DNA of 64,000 bases from Gnetum montanum (GCA_015680685.1 MNCI01014239.1:96884-160883), one strand, 5' to 3'; shown: positions 30,616-42,809, counted from the stretch's first letter. A program made the numbers and translations. The notes: generated by a model from the letters alone, not told the origin.

Positions 30616-33399
30616 ATGGCCTTGAAACATGGACAACAAGAAGGTCCTGCTCAAGGTGGAGGCAAATGACCTAGGAGAGGCAGAAGACAAGACCCTGCTG
30701 AACAACATACAGAATAGGAGGAATAATCATTCAATATTTATCAAGAGGACCCTCCTACCGTATAGTCCAGGAAGGCAGAAGGAGGAGTTGCTACAGAGCT
30801 TGTATAGGGACAACATCTCACATTGCTCCAAGGTTGTGTTCAGGCCATCCATGAAAAGTTCACATTCGCTGTGGTGATTGTGGAGTTAAAATTTGAATCT
30901 TTTGCAAAGTTTGCTCTTGAGGCTGTTAGGGATCACCTCAAAGGGTCTCCCTTATGGCCTACCCTCTCTGAAAGAAGCGCCTGGTACCTAGGGGAGATGT
31001 ACCAATTTTGGCACAATAGGGAGTAAGGCACCACTGTCAACATCTATGGTGTGTTAGTCAATTTCTCCACATAGGCCATTTCGGAAGTATTAAACCTTCC
31101 AAATACAGGGCCCAAGGTTGCTTAGTTATCCACCCGTTAAAACTATGATGTGCAATGGGATTGGTTGAAAAGGGCGTATAGTAGAGATAAGAAATTTGGT
31201 GAGCTGACGACAAAAGAGAGGATCTACTTCAAAATTGGAACTTATCACCTCTTCCCCATGAAGGGCTTAAAACAAATATCAACGTATGTGGCAAGAGGAT
31301 GTGTAGTGTTGATGGGAAAGGTTAACGCTAACCTACCCCATCTATATTTAACGGAGATCCTGAGGCAGTTCAAGGAATAGAAGATAGGGAAGCTTGCCTT
31401 GCCTTTTCCTTGTCTTATCAGAAAGCTATGTCAACATGCTAGTATCACAGGATACACTAATGATGTCCTCTAAAAATCCTAGACTATTTCATATGCTGAA
31501 TTGTTAAAGTCGCCAGCTCCAAGGAAAATCACTGGCGATACTTTGGGACCAGAAGAAGAAGAAGAACAGATGGTTGGACCAACTACAACTCAACTTGCAA
31601 GACCCAGCCAACCTTTAAGTACAAGACCCAAACAACAACAAGAAGCAAGGCCTAGCACAAGCCAGGATCAACTGCCACTGCAAGACTACAAACCGTCGAT
31701 GAGCCATGTCAGGACCATCGCTGAGACAGTCAATTGGGGAAGTCATGATGACACAAATCTCTTCCATGTCATTGACAATGGCATTTAGACCATAGTTTCT
31801 TTGGATCATACAAGGGGTGAAGTGTCGATCCATACAGGAGGAGGGAAAAGTGTTTGGTCACAACAGATCTCAGGAAATGTGGTATCTTTCCAAGTGTAAT
31901 TAGAAACTGGTGAAGGGGCCACTCTGGTGGCCATGTAACACTAAGATGCCACTGGAGCTATAAAAGTGGTGGCAGACCACATCAAAGAATCATTCAATGT
32001 ACTTGTTGTGCCACTAGCAGATCTCACAAGAGCACGGGATGCTCAAACTTTGGCCGGAACCTCAATGACTCCTGCGGAACATAAGGATGTGCTTGATCGA
32101 TTGCTGCAAATAGGACAAGTCATGACATCCTTTTGACATCCCTCAGGATGTTACAACAATTCAGTTAGACCTCATTTCTATGAAGGGGAAGTTGGTCTTA
32201 ACAGAAGTTAGGGCCGAACATGCTAAAGTAGAGGTGTAGAAATTACAAGAGTAGCTCATGGCCCTACAAGCAGCACAACAGGACCCTTTGCAATTTGTTC
32301 CCATAGACCAGCTAGATAATTTCAGAACTGAGTAGCTAACCAAGCTAATAATGGAGAATATAAAGGTGTCTGAAGAAAAAGAGAAGGCTATTTGGGATGC
32401 CTCTACAGCACAAGCACAAACTCATGTGCATCTTAAGGCACTCAACATCTTACAGGAGGAAAATAAACAACTTGTTGCTGACAACCTTCGGTTGACCGCT
32501 ATGGAGAAGTAAAAGAATGTTCTCGAAGAGCACTTTCATCAGTTGAGAGAACAATTTATCCAAGTCAACCAAGACATAAGTCATTAGCCAGGGAGAATAG
32601 AACCCTCTCAATGGAGGAGGTACATGCAATCTGACAAAATACAACTATTGAAATAAGCGCGTGAAAAAATGAGGCTAAACGGCATGAAAAGTTGAAGGAG
32701 CACTTTCGAGATTAGGTGGGGATGTACAAACAGATCCTTGAAAAGGAAATCCATATGGCCAAGGCCCACATCAACGCTATCAATACTCAACACACTGACT
32801 GGAGGGCCATATTGGACACATATGCCTTTGCCCACCAAGCGGAAGTTAAGAATCGGGACCTGCAGATTCAAGATCTAACAAAATACATGGAGTTGGAAAA
32901 CTTGCGATATTCCAGCCTTTCCATGTTAACAGCAGGGTGCCCAACAATAGAGCTCAAATAATAGGTAGCGACCACCTATGTCAAATATGAAGTAGAATTT
33001 GCAGAATGTAAGAAGTTATTGGAAAAATTGGAGATCACAAATTCTAAACTTGAGGTGGTGAAGGTAAGCTACCAAGGCTAAAAAGATGTCACAACAAATT
33101 TGGCTCGACAGCTTACAGATCTTCAAGAATATAGAGACAAAGCCAGAGCTTATGAAGAGGAACAACGGGTATTTGCGGCTTGGTATGTCAAGGCCAATTA
33201 ATTGTTTTTGCAATTACCCTGTCCGTGGGAAGTTCCGACTCCGTCAAATATTGGAACATTAGCATAGATAGCACAAGACCCTCAGACTGAAGAGGAGAAG
33301 CTCTAGGCCATACTCCAATGCCATCAAGTCTCAAAACCTGGCGCACAAGACAAAGGGAAAGCACCAATGGAGGAGCCACCACCACCAGGAACTACATGA
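30616..33399 (+). pseudogene. F terminal ORF: Athila-type domain plus long coiled coil
   Basis: ATG 30,616 to TGA 33,397, 928 codons. It reads in one frame apart from two compensating shifts near 32,131 and ~32,575. Otherwise it is broken only by in-frame stops, mostly at positions where CAG or CAA would fit. Residues ~70-300 resemble the extra protein of Athila elements ('putative plant transposon protein' type): a VNIYGVLVNFST and VLNLPNTGP block, TYHLFPMKGLKQISTYVARG, and LPFPCLIRKLCQHASI. Residues ~300-390 are Pro/Gln/Ser-rich. From ~500 to ~870 the sequence is charged, Leu/Glu/Lys/Gln-rich and coiled-coil-like (LNILQEENKQLVADNLRL, MYKQILEKEIHMAKAHIN). No signal peptide or transmembrane segment is visible, so an envelope role is unsupported. 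Function unknown. Confidence 0.6.
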
Positions 33400-33514
33400 G
33401 TTCCACCAATTTTGTAGTTGTAGCATATTCTTTATGTTGTGTCTTTGTTTTTTTTTTCATTCCACATTGCGGCATAAAATCCATTTTCACCATCCAATAA
33501 ACCCATACCTATCC

Positions 33515-33597
33515 ACTGTGTAATCACTGTAACTCGAGGATGAGTTTTCATTCCATTGTGTAATCATTGTATCTCAAGGACAAGTTTTCATTCAGTC
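33515..33597 (+). repeat. Tandem pair before F polypurine tract
   Basis: Two ~41-bp imperfect copies, each containing GTGTAATCA.TGTA and ending GTTTTCATTC. The same GGATGAGTTTT word precedes the tract in E3-E5. Confidence 0.6.
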
Positions 33598-33606
33598 ATG
33601 CGGGTA

Positions 33607-34391
33607 TGATGAGTCGTCGTTTGGGCGACCGCGAATGCGATATCATAGATATCACAGCCTGCCTCCTCATCTATAAATATGAGGTAGATGGATTAGTTAG
33701 GCATTAGTGGGTAAGTTAGTTTAAGCATTTTAATTTCTTTCTCTCCCTTTTCCTCCCAATGTATGCCTGTAGTGTGGTGATTGTAATTGTACGACATCCT
33801 TTATTTAAGTGTGATGTACTTGGACACGCACATGACCGGAAATAAAGATCGAGATTACTTCATCATTGCAGCATTCACTTAGATTAATCATTTAATTAAT
33901 TGTTATTTACTGCTTTCCTAGTTAATCACTTCTCACCCTTAAACTCCTGTTAAATGCGGAATCAGTACGACTTGATTACGAGCATTTAAGTGTGACTACT
34001 TGGTAACCTAGTAGCGTACCTAGGATCTATGCTTGGTAATCCCAGTGGTAGTCGTGCACAAAGTCCAAGATGTGTACGGATGATCAAAGAATGGATGCTC
34101 ATTGCACTTAGGCTAGTTTAGATTCTCTCACCCTCTCTCTCCTAGATTAGTAAATATTACTTTCCACTACCTACAAGAGTAGCGTTAGATTAGAGACCAC
34201 ATCATACACCTCACTTTGGACTAAACCATATGTGACAAAGATAATACTAGTCCAGGTGGGAAGACAACGAACTGTGACCTAAGGCTAACTGTCTAGATAC
34301 CACAACTAGTCTGTCTGTGGAGTTCAACCGGATCGCACGTGTAATGCTCGTATTCATATGGTTGAGTGTAGGGATACCTCGCCACTCATCA
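33607..34391 (+). repeat. F 3' LTR
   Basis: 785 bp, same ends as the 5' LTR. GATATC at 33,639 and 33,648 (array partly decayed), TATAAATA near 33,671. Ends CTCATCA at 34,391. Confidence 0.85.
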
Positions 34392-34396
34392 GTTGG
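34392..34396. other. Target-site duplication of F, right copy
   Basis: GTTGG; pairs with GTTGA at 25,811-25,815. Confidence 0.65.
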
Positions 34397-34610
34397 CTCA
34401 AAGTTTTTCATTTAGGCATGTTTTGGTATTATAAAGGCTTACATTTGAAATTTTTCATTTCAAGAAACTTTTACATATGTGAGTCAAACCTTGCATTGCA
34501 ACATAAATTAAAATACACAACATGAAACATAAAAGGAGAAATAGGAAATGAGACATGAAAAATATAGAAAATGAGCTTCCATTCATACTATAATATGATA
34601 ATATTTACTT
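34397..34610 (-). repeat. Probable upstream part of the Copia LTR
   Basis: Non-coding; by position it should be the U3 side of the Copia LTR displaced by F. No independent match supports this. It ends where unit U copy 2 begins. Confidence 0.3.
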
Positions 34611-36604
34611 GGGACATTACAACAATAATATTGATACCAAGTGAAGGAATTGTAGGTAAAAAAAGAATTACTTAGTTATCTCGACTTTATAATGAATCAA
34701 CTAATAAAACTTGTATTTTTGGAAAGCTTAGGAATTTCTCTACAATTTGGAGAAAGAAAGTACTACAAAAGATATCCAAAAGCTGAAGTTATGTTATATT
34801 TTTTCCAATCTATTAAAAATCATAGTGATTCTAGTAGTGCAAATTTGAGAGTTGATAACTTTGAGAGATGAGGGAGAAATGATCTACTCATTGACTATTA
34901 TTTGTTCTGGTAAAATTTCAAGAGTAAAAAAATCTGCGAAATTGCGGAATGGATTTCTCCCAAATTGTGATAGATATTGAGATAAAACTTCAGTCGAAGG
35001 CAAACACTTGTTCTACCTTTCAAATAAATCATAGAATCATCAATGTAATGTCCAAAAGGATTTGAGTTTCACCATCAATTCCTCAATCTCTTCAAAAATA
35101 TGTTAAGGCTTTGTAACCGTTCGACAAATCCTTTATGATTTCCTAGATGTACTCAGGATTTCTAGAGTCTAGTTTCCAACTGGTTTGGATACTTTTTTTA
35201 ATCTATAAATGTTATCCTAAACTTAATAGGAAAACTGTGATTTCCAAAAGTTGTTAAGTTTTATATTCAAATTTAAATTATGTTTGACTATCTTAAGGGC
35301 TTTCATAGGAACTATTACTTGGATTGATCTTAATGTGTTTATCTTTGAAGTCATAAGATCTAAGTTCTAGCCTAAACACAACCACTTGAAAATTTTTAAA
35401 CTTTTGTTCATCTAAAGACCCTTATGCCGTTGCCATGCTCAATAAAGTGTTGGCTTCTCCAACTGGCTAGGTTATCCTAATTTTATTGGGCTGTCCCTAT
35501 ATTCATTCAAATTTCCCGTTGCTATTTCCTCTTATATGCTGTTGGAGGAAAATTTAAATTCAAATCGCCTAATCAAGCTTTGTTAGGAAAATTTAAATTC
35601 AAATCGCCTGATCAAGCTTTGTTAGCATTCGCAATGGCCGTGGTGATAAAGTTACTCTTAAGACAAAAGAAGGATCCTTGCTATGGCGTAACGGTGTGAC
35701 ATTGACAATTTTTAATGAATGGCGTAGGATTTCTAATTGGACATAAAATTTTCAAAGAAAAACTGTTGGGTCCCAACCTAGGGTTTCTAATTGGACATGA
35801 GAGTTTCCGGGCAAAACAGTTGCCCTCTCGACTGTTTGCATGGGGTACGGAATTTGAAAATCTCTCATGAATTCCTCGGGCAATTTCTGTGTATGCTCTT
35901 CATGCCATTAACATAAAGTATACTTCTGCACATGATTTAAAACATTCTTGTATATCTGTAGCATAGTTTTCTAAGTCGGTAATAAATTACCGATTTAACG
36001 ATTAGTGGTACAAAATTTTGTGACCCGAGCTGGGTTCCACACAAGTTTTATAATAAATCTTATTTCTAGAAGGAAGTCAATAAATTTAGTAATATTTTTG
36101 CGACTTTTAAATATAACTGGCCTGAATTGCTGATTTATCCGATTGCTGATTTATCCGATTCATGAAACATAGTAACTTTTAAATATAACTCGGCCCCACT
36201 TGTGGATTTATCAGGAAATTGTATAATGTCAACAATATGTATACACGCCTTGTCCAAAGCAAAAAGGATGGTGGTTATTGAATTCATTAAAAAGTGCTGT
36301 TTACCGAAGTTGCTAAAAAAGGTTGTAAGGGTGCCGGTGCGGTGTTTGTCTGTTAGGAAAAAAGACCTCGATCTTGGGAACAGTTAAAAAGAAATCAGGC
36401 TTTCCATTGAGTTAGAAAACGAAAATTAAGCATATCAGGCACCTTGAGAGGGAATCCAAATCACCCATAAATGTTTTTTTACAAGATCATGTTTTAGAAA
36501 TCATTGATCAAATCTTTCATCATCATTCATGAATCTACCACGCCATTACAGATTGTGTCAATTAATCTGTGTCCATTACAGATTGTACGCGTTGCATAAA
36601 TTCA

Positions 36605-38715
36605 ATGGCAAATCGTACAGAGCAGACTTCCTGTATGGGTTTGTGTGCAGATAATAAATTCTTTTACCCATTATGAAAATGGGGAGGATCTTGTTTAATT
36701 GATTGCTTTTTGCAATATTCTAATAGATGGTGCTAAAAGCAGAAAAGATAGCCGTGAGAAGATGAACGCAATTTTATAAATCTGATATTAAAATCGAAAC
36801 TGAAATTTTATTGTCTCTATTAGTTTTGAACGTGTGATTACGAAAGTCTTAGTCCCTTCTCGAGTGATTCGCAAGCATACCGACCGACAGAGAAATATTT
36901 TAGGAACAGTTTACTCGATTATGTTATTGGACCTTTGATTAAAACATCGTTTCGGATGGGTAGAATTCAGATCGTTCAAAATCGGAATAAATCATATAAA
37001 AACTGTGTTGGGCAAAATTAGTGGAAATAGAAGTTACATTGAGCAATGTTGGCTATGCATTTTTCTAATTTTTTTTCGTTCTTACAGTAAAACAACTAGA
37101 ATAAACAATAAATAATATATTAAACTTGACAAATCAATAAACAGTTATTTCTATACTCTAGCTTATATATCCCATTNNNNNNNNNNNNNNNNNNNNNNNN
37201 NNNNNNNNNNNNNNNNNNNNNNNNNNNNNNNNNNNNNNNNNNNNNNNNNNNNNNNNNNNNNNNNNNNNNNNNNNNNNNNNNNNNNNNNNNNNNNNNNNNN
37301 NNNNNNNNNNNNNNNNNNNNNNNNNNNNNNNNNNNNNNNNNNNNNNNNNNNNNNNNNNNNNNNNNNNNNNNNNNNNNNNNNNNNNNNNNNNNNNNNNNNN
37401 NNNNNNNNNNNNNNNNNNNNNNNNNNNNNNNNNNNNNNNNNNNNNNNNNNNNNNNNNNNNNNNNNNNNNNNNNNNNNNNNNNNNNNNNNNNNNNNNNNNN
37501 NNNNNNNNNNNNNNNNNNNNNNNNNNNNNNNNNNNNNNNNNNNNNNNNNNNNNNNNNNNNNNNNNNNNNNNNNNNNNNNNNNNNNNNNNNNNNNNNNNNN
37601 NNNNNNNNNNNNNNNNNNNNNNNNNNNNNNNNNNNNNNNNNNNNNNNNNNNNNNNNNNNNNNNNNNNNNNNNNNNNNNNNATTGCTGATTTATCCGATTC
37701 ATGAAACATAGTAACTTTTAAATATAACTCGGCCCCACTTGTGGATTTATCAGGAAATTGTATAATGTCAACAATATGTATACACGCCTTGTCCAAAGCA
37801 AAAAGGATGGTGGTTATTGAATTCATTAAAAAGTGCTGTTTACCGAAGTTGCTAAAAAAGGTTGTAAGGGTGCCGGTGCGGTGTTTGTCTGTTAGGAAAA
37901 AAGACCTCGATCTTGGGAACAGTTAAAAAGAAATCAGGCTTTCCATTGAGTTAGAAAACGAAAATTAAGCATATCAGGCACCTTGAGAGGGAATCCAAAT
38001 CACCCATAAATGTTTTTTTACAAGATCATGTTTTAGAAATCATTGATCAAATCTTTCATCATCATTCATGAATCTACCACGCCATTACAGATTGTGTCAA
38101 TTAATCTGTGTCCATTACAGATTGTACGCGTTGCATAAATTCAATGGCAAATCGTACAGAGCAGACTTCCTGTATGGGTTTGTGTGCAGATAATAAATTC
38201 TTTTACCCATTATGAAAATGGGGAGGATCTTGTTTAATTGATTGCTTTTTGCAATATTCTAATAGATGGTGCTAAAAGCAGAAAAGATAGCCGTGAGAAG
38301 ATGAACGCAATTTTATAAATCTGATATTAAAATCGAAACTGAAATTTTATTGTCTCTATTAGTTTTGAACGTGTGATTACGAAAGTCTTAGTCCCTTCTC
38401 GAGTGATTCGCAAGCATACCGACCGACAGAGAAATATTTTAGGAACAGTTTACTCGATTATGTTATTGGACCTTTGATTAAAACATCGTTTCGGATGGGT
38501 AGAATTCAGATCGTTCAAAATCGGAATAAATCATATAAAAACTGTGTTGGGCAAAATTAGTGGAAATAGAAGTTACATTGAGCAATGTTGGCTATGCATT
38601 TTTCTAATTTTTTTTCGTTCTTACAGTAAAACAACTAGAATAAACAATAAATAATATATTAAACTTGACAAATCAATAAACAGTTATTTCTATACTCTAG
38701 CTTATATATCCCATT
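36605..38715. other. CpG-retaining non-coding insert with gap and duplicated contig end
   Basis: Sequence absent from U copy 1. It keeps many CG dinucleotides (for example around 36,860-36,985) unlike the flanking elements. 37,177-37,680 is 504 Ns. Positions 36,142-37,176 (1,035 bp) recur at 37,681-38,715 with no difference that I can find, so the two contigs probably overlap and the second copy and gap are not real. Confidence 0.75.
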
Positions 38716-38748
38716 CGATTTTGAATCCGCCTTGTTGTTGCCCTGCAT

Positions 38749-38848
38749 CGCAGATTTCACAAAGTACGCGTCGGACATCTTGATAATCATAATGATACCG
38801 CAGATTTCACAAAGTACGCGTTGGACATCTTAATAATCATAATGATAC
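38749..38848 (+). repeat. 50-bp tandem duplication
   Basis: Two 50-bp units starting CGCAGATTTCACAAAGTACG at 38,749 and 38,799, differing at about two bases. No coding sense found. Confidence 0.8.
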
Positions 38849-39164
38849 CATTATATGTGTTTATAGAGGACCTCAATGACCTGACACTGCTGTCTATTTT
38901 GATTGCCAAACTCACTTTACTACTGTACAATTATAACTAATACAGTTGCCACGGAGACCATAAATCATAAACATGGTGTTATTTTCATCGGTGATTTTGG
39001 TACATAAACAGATGAATAAATGAACAAATGGAATGTATGGATGGTTGTAAATCAACCTGGGGAAGCCCTAGTGACTACTTTCTTAATGAAACACAGCATT
39101 TCAACCATTATTATACCGCCACGTCTGTGACTACGTTAGCAAGAACCTGAAATTCTAACAGAGG

Positions 39165-39480
39165 ATGAATCTGATTTGGGCAGGTAATAATCAGTCAGAA
39201 TGTGGGCAGCAACCAGACAGGGGCTTTCTTGCACAAGTAGTACAGCACGATGGCCTTGACGGAGATGCGCTCGGCAGAAACCTCTGGTGTGCCCTGGCCT
39301 TTTCAGCATCAGTATTCTTCTTCGCCTACGCTATTTCGTGTGGAGGCTAAGGAAAAGAAGAAAAGGGATGATTCCTGGCCCCATCCTCCATCAGAAGAAG
39401 AAACATTGCAGCCATTATCATCACCTTTGCCACCATTTTGCTACTCGAAACGTTGCTGCCGCTTGGGCCTTTCATGTTGA
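39165..39480 (+). pseudogene. Cytochrome-P450-like N-terminal fragment
   Basis: The frame from ATG 39,165 ends in a hydrophobic anchor ALAFSASVFFFAYAIS-C-GG and a stop. One frame over, the sequence continues RLRKRRKGMIPGP. Membrane anchor, basic patch and Pro-Gly-Pro hinge in this order is the layout of a plant microsomal P450 N-terminus; CYP78A-like is my guess from the anchor-to-hinge pattern. A weak continuation HFATRNVAAAWAFHV follows, then similarity fades. No heme-binding Cys region, I-helix or ExxR is present. Found only in copy 2 of unit U. Confidence 0.4.
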
Positions 39481-39489
39481 TCACCGGTA

Positions 39490-39910
39490 TCAAATTATCA
39501 AAATGAACCGAATTGATCTTTGCACTACCTTGGCAGACATGTTCTATTTATGGTCCCACAGAGTACTTAGTTTGCCAGATTGCAATAAGATTGCCCTAGG
39601 CCCCATAGACCATAGTCTCCTAAAACAAGTTTTCACATGTGTTTGCCTTTTTAGCGCTAAGATGGTAGTTTCTCAACCTTTTTTATTTTTCTTTCATGTT
39701 TCTTTTTTTCTAAAAAAAAATTATTCTTTTTTTTATTATTCTTTCTTGTTGATTTAAATCATTTTACTTTCAATTTCCTTTTTTGAAATTTTGCAATTTC
39801 AATTTTACTTTTAAAAAATTACAAAATAAAAATAAAAAATATATAGTATCACATGTTTTTCCATTTTCTTTAATTTTCACAGTTTATTAGCATTCTACAT
39901 TTCATGTTTT
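39490..39910. other. U copy 2 short shared frame and T-rich leader
   Basis: Contains MNRIDLCTTLADMFYLW from ATG 39,503, also seen in copy 1 at 7319, then a homopolymer-rich leader up to gag. The conserved peptide is not recognisable. Confidence 0.4.
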
Positions 39911-41272
39911 ATGAGTGACTCTTTTTACGAAACATCTCAACTAAGAGCTCATACTCCTACCCTTAGTCAACCAGCTACTCATCAATTTACTTTGAGAAAA
40001 CAACGAGCTTCACTTTTTCCAAGTTCAATTACTAAGAAACCTTGGACTAAGATGGAAGCCAATCAACCTCCCGCTCCTTTAGTAAGAAACCCTTTTAACT
40101 TTCATAGCTACCATGACATACCAAAATCCCTTTAGAATATCAATTTGTTTCTTCGATCTTACAACCCCTACGAATGATGCCCGCAAACACATACAATGTT
40201 TTGAAACCTTATTAAGGATCCACAACATTGTACATAATGATGTGGCATGTAGGGTGTTTGTAACAACATTTAAGATCAAAGCAACCCAATGGTTTTTAAT
40301 GCTTCATGACGCCTCTATTAACACATGGCAAGAATTCAAAAATAAGTTTTTGAATTAGTTTGACAAATTAACAAGCCCTGCTATCACATCATGCAACTGT
40401 AACAGCCTAAGAAAGCTACATGGGGAAAATGTTAGGGATTATAACCTTAGATTCCTTCATCAACTTACCTATGTGCTAAATGAGATGCAACTACAACCAG
40501 ATGCTATCCTCAACTTCTATCTCTCTACCATCGATCCATTCTTCGCTTATGCCATCAAATCTGATCCCAACATAACAGAAATATAAGGTGCAATGTCAAA
40601 AGTTGTGGAATTAGAGAAAATAACCCTTATGAACAGCATCCCAACCCAATTTGGGATGATGAGTGTTAGTAACCCTATGCAATCAAACCCTCTACTCTTA
40701 CCAACTTTTCAAACGTCTAATGTTATGCCTTAAGCTATTTCTCCCTTTCAACCAACTCAACTTTGAAGTAATTACTCTCAAGGCACCATGTCCCCTTCAT
40801 TCTTACCATCCAACACTAGTTTGAATGATGACCAATCAAAGCCTTGATTTAATCCATTATAAACCCAAATGGGACATCAAATTCTGTTGAACCACCAACC
40901 AAAGCTCAAGATTAGATGATACAAATACTCACTTCACTACAAAAACTATCCAATGAAGTGGTTAAGCTAAAGAGAAACAATAATAAAGGCCCTATACAAC
41001 TAGAAAAACCAAGTGCATTAATCAACAATGATTATTGTCGTCTTCATAATACGAGGCAACATTCCGAAAAGACTTGTCCTCAATTCATGACATTGTATGG
41101 TGAAAATACCCAAGGGCAACAAAATGGGGAAACCCCTATCATGTTCTTTAATGTACCTTATGAGACAGAAAATGAAGAGGTTTTCTCATTAGAACAAGTT
41201 ATGGTAGGCGACCCTAACACACACAATACTCGCTACCATAAACTTAGTGACATTATGAATGTTGCACAATAA
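39911..41272 (+). pseudogene. U copy 2 gag with zinc knuckle
   Basis: ATG 39,911; stop at ~40,133, frame change, further stops. It preserves the C-terminal half missing from copy 1, including a gag knuckle-like motif CRLHNTRQHSEKTC near 41,036-41,078 (Cys-x2-His form, third ligand His, last Cys). The region 40,916-41,272 is open for 118 codons. Confidence 0.7.
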
Positions 41273-41446
41273 AAAACTAGGAAAAATTCTTATACACCTC
41301 CAAACAGAAGAGTTCCTAGTCAAAACAATGAAAACAACCAATTCGGGTCATCCCAAGTAACTGCCCCACAATGATCAAACCCCTCTTCTATACTTAGAAG
41401 AGCCTCATCTCAACAAGAAGCCAAGGATGAACATAAGAATTATGAT

Positions 41447-42430
41447 TTGGTTGAGGATCTAAAAAGAGTTAAGGCTAACATTTCAATCTATGATCTCCTA
41501 CACTTCAACGAAATGAAAGAGGTAATTCGGGATATGGTTCATACACTTGAAGCCCAAAAAGAAAAATCCCCAATTCCCGAAAGGCAAGTTCACTTTGCAG
41601 AAAGTCCTAACACATTATTAGTACAAAATGCGAATAATTCCATGTCTAGCAAAAGGGACCACCCCCCTTTCCTAACCACGTTGATTATTTTAGAAAAGAA
41701 TGTCCATAATTGTTTAATGGATTCTAATGCAACTGTTAGTGTTATGCCTCTTGATGTTTGCAATGACTTAGGAGCACAAATGATACCACAAACAAAAAGT
41801 GTGATTCAACTTGATGGATCTAATGTACTTGTGGTAGGGTTATTAAAAGGAGCAAAGGTACAACTTAAGCAATACCCTACATTTACATGTTATACGGATA
41901 TCCTAGTAGTTAACATGACATCCACATATGGTGTGCCCTTATCTATAACTTTTGGAGCTAAGTTTGGGGGCTTCTTTAGGTCGGATTTCTCAGAATTATT
42001 GATCCCTATCAAACGAAAATCTAAATATATGACTATACCCCGAGAACCCTTCTACAAACAAGTAGTAACAACCTTGGATCAACAAAATCAATCTTTTGAA
42101 GATTGAAACGTTAATCTTTATGTTGGGGTTATTGAGGTTGAGTGCAGTGAACATGTTGAAATTGACTATGTGAGTGGAACTACAAAAAATCCTATCTCTT
42201 ATGTAGATCCCATCCAATTGTATCAAACTTCTAGAGAAGGTGAAGAAAGCTATGAAAACACCTTACATTATCAACAACATGATGGATTTTTTGTAAGTGA
42301 TCCACCACCTTTAGGGGAAGACAAAGATATAAATAATACCCTTCTTGTTAAAACATTTGAAGGTGTGCTAAATTTTAATGACACATCCATGGAACATTCT
42401 CCTAGAAAAGCTATATTCGATGACCCATAA
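41447..42430 (+). pseudogene. U copy 2 protease and linker
   Basis: One frame with a single TGA at 42,104 covers the pre-protease segment, the protease core (LMDSNATVSVMPLDVC, Gly of Asp-Ser-Gly changed to Asn) and the linker ending FDDP. This shows that protease and linker were once continuous, unlike copy 1 where an indel separates them. Confidence 0.7.
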
Positions 42431-42506
42431 ATACTTAGACCTATGATTGAAATTTATATTAAAGAAAAAATTTATAGAAAATGATCAAGCAAGATAAAAG
42501 TAGGTC

Positions 42507-42809
42507 TTGATTTTCATAATCTTAAGTATCAACAAATTGTCAAGAGATGGTTTGATAAAAAAATATGCAGCTAAAAATTTTCAAGTAGGTGATCTAGTCT
42601 TTAAGAGAGATAAAGCGTCTGGTCAAACTAGCCCTCAAACTAAGTTTTCACCTTTGTGGTTAGGTCCGTTCCAAATTGTAGACATCACTGCCCCAAATGT
42701 GTTCAAAATTGCTGATTTGAAAGGACATAGGTTGAAGAGGAATTTTAATGCATTTTATTTAAAACATTTCTACTCGGGTACCCCATGTGGGCACTTGGTA
42801 GATTCTTAA
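42507..42809 (+). pseudogene. U copy 2 integrase C-terminal domain
   Basis: 100-codon frame: GLIKKYAAKNFQVGDLVFK, LWLGPFQIVD, NVFKIADLKGHRLKRNFNAF, ending HLVDS and TAA. The best-preserved form of this domain. It belongs to the end of a Ty3 integrase, yet no catalytic core precedes it. Confidence 0.7.

Larger units (their letters stand above)
25816..34391 (+). mobile_element. F: gag plus terminal coiled-coil ORF element without pol
   Basis: 8.58-kb Ty3-type insertion with LTRs 777 and 785 bp long, an Asp primer site and a near-perfect 5-bp duplication. Internal order: gag, 3' non-coding block homologous to that of E3-E5, a GATATC/TATA cluster, a ~928-codon terminal frame, tandem repeat, polypurine tract. 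No protease, RT, RNase H or integrase can be found. Confidence 0.8.

Noticed and set aside
30616-33399. Calling the F terminal frame an envelope gene
   Set aside because: No signal peptide, cleavage site or transmembrane segment is visible; similarity is to the Athila extra protein and to coiled coils.
36202-36387. 61-codon frame repeated exactly at 37,741-37,926, as a conserved small gene
   Set aside because: The identity comes from the contig-end duplication; copy 1 of unit U at ~6,800 does not keep the frame open.
37158-37826. Open frames of 222 and 179 codons on the minus strand
   Set aside because: They run through the N gap; the residues are undefined and the frames are meaningless.
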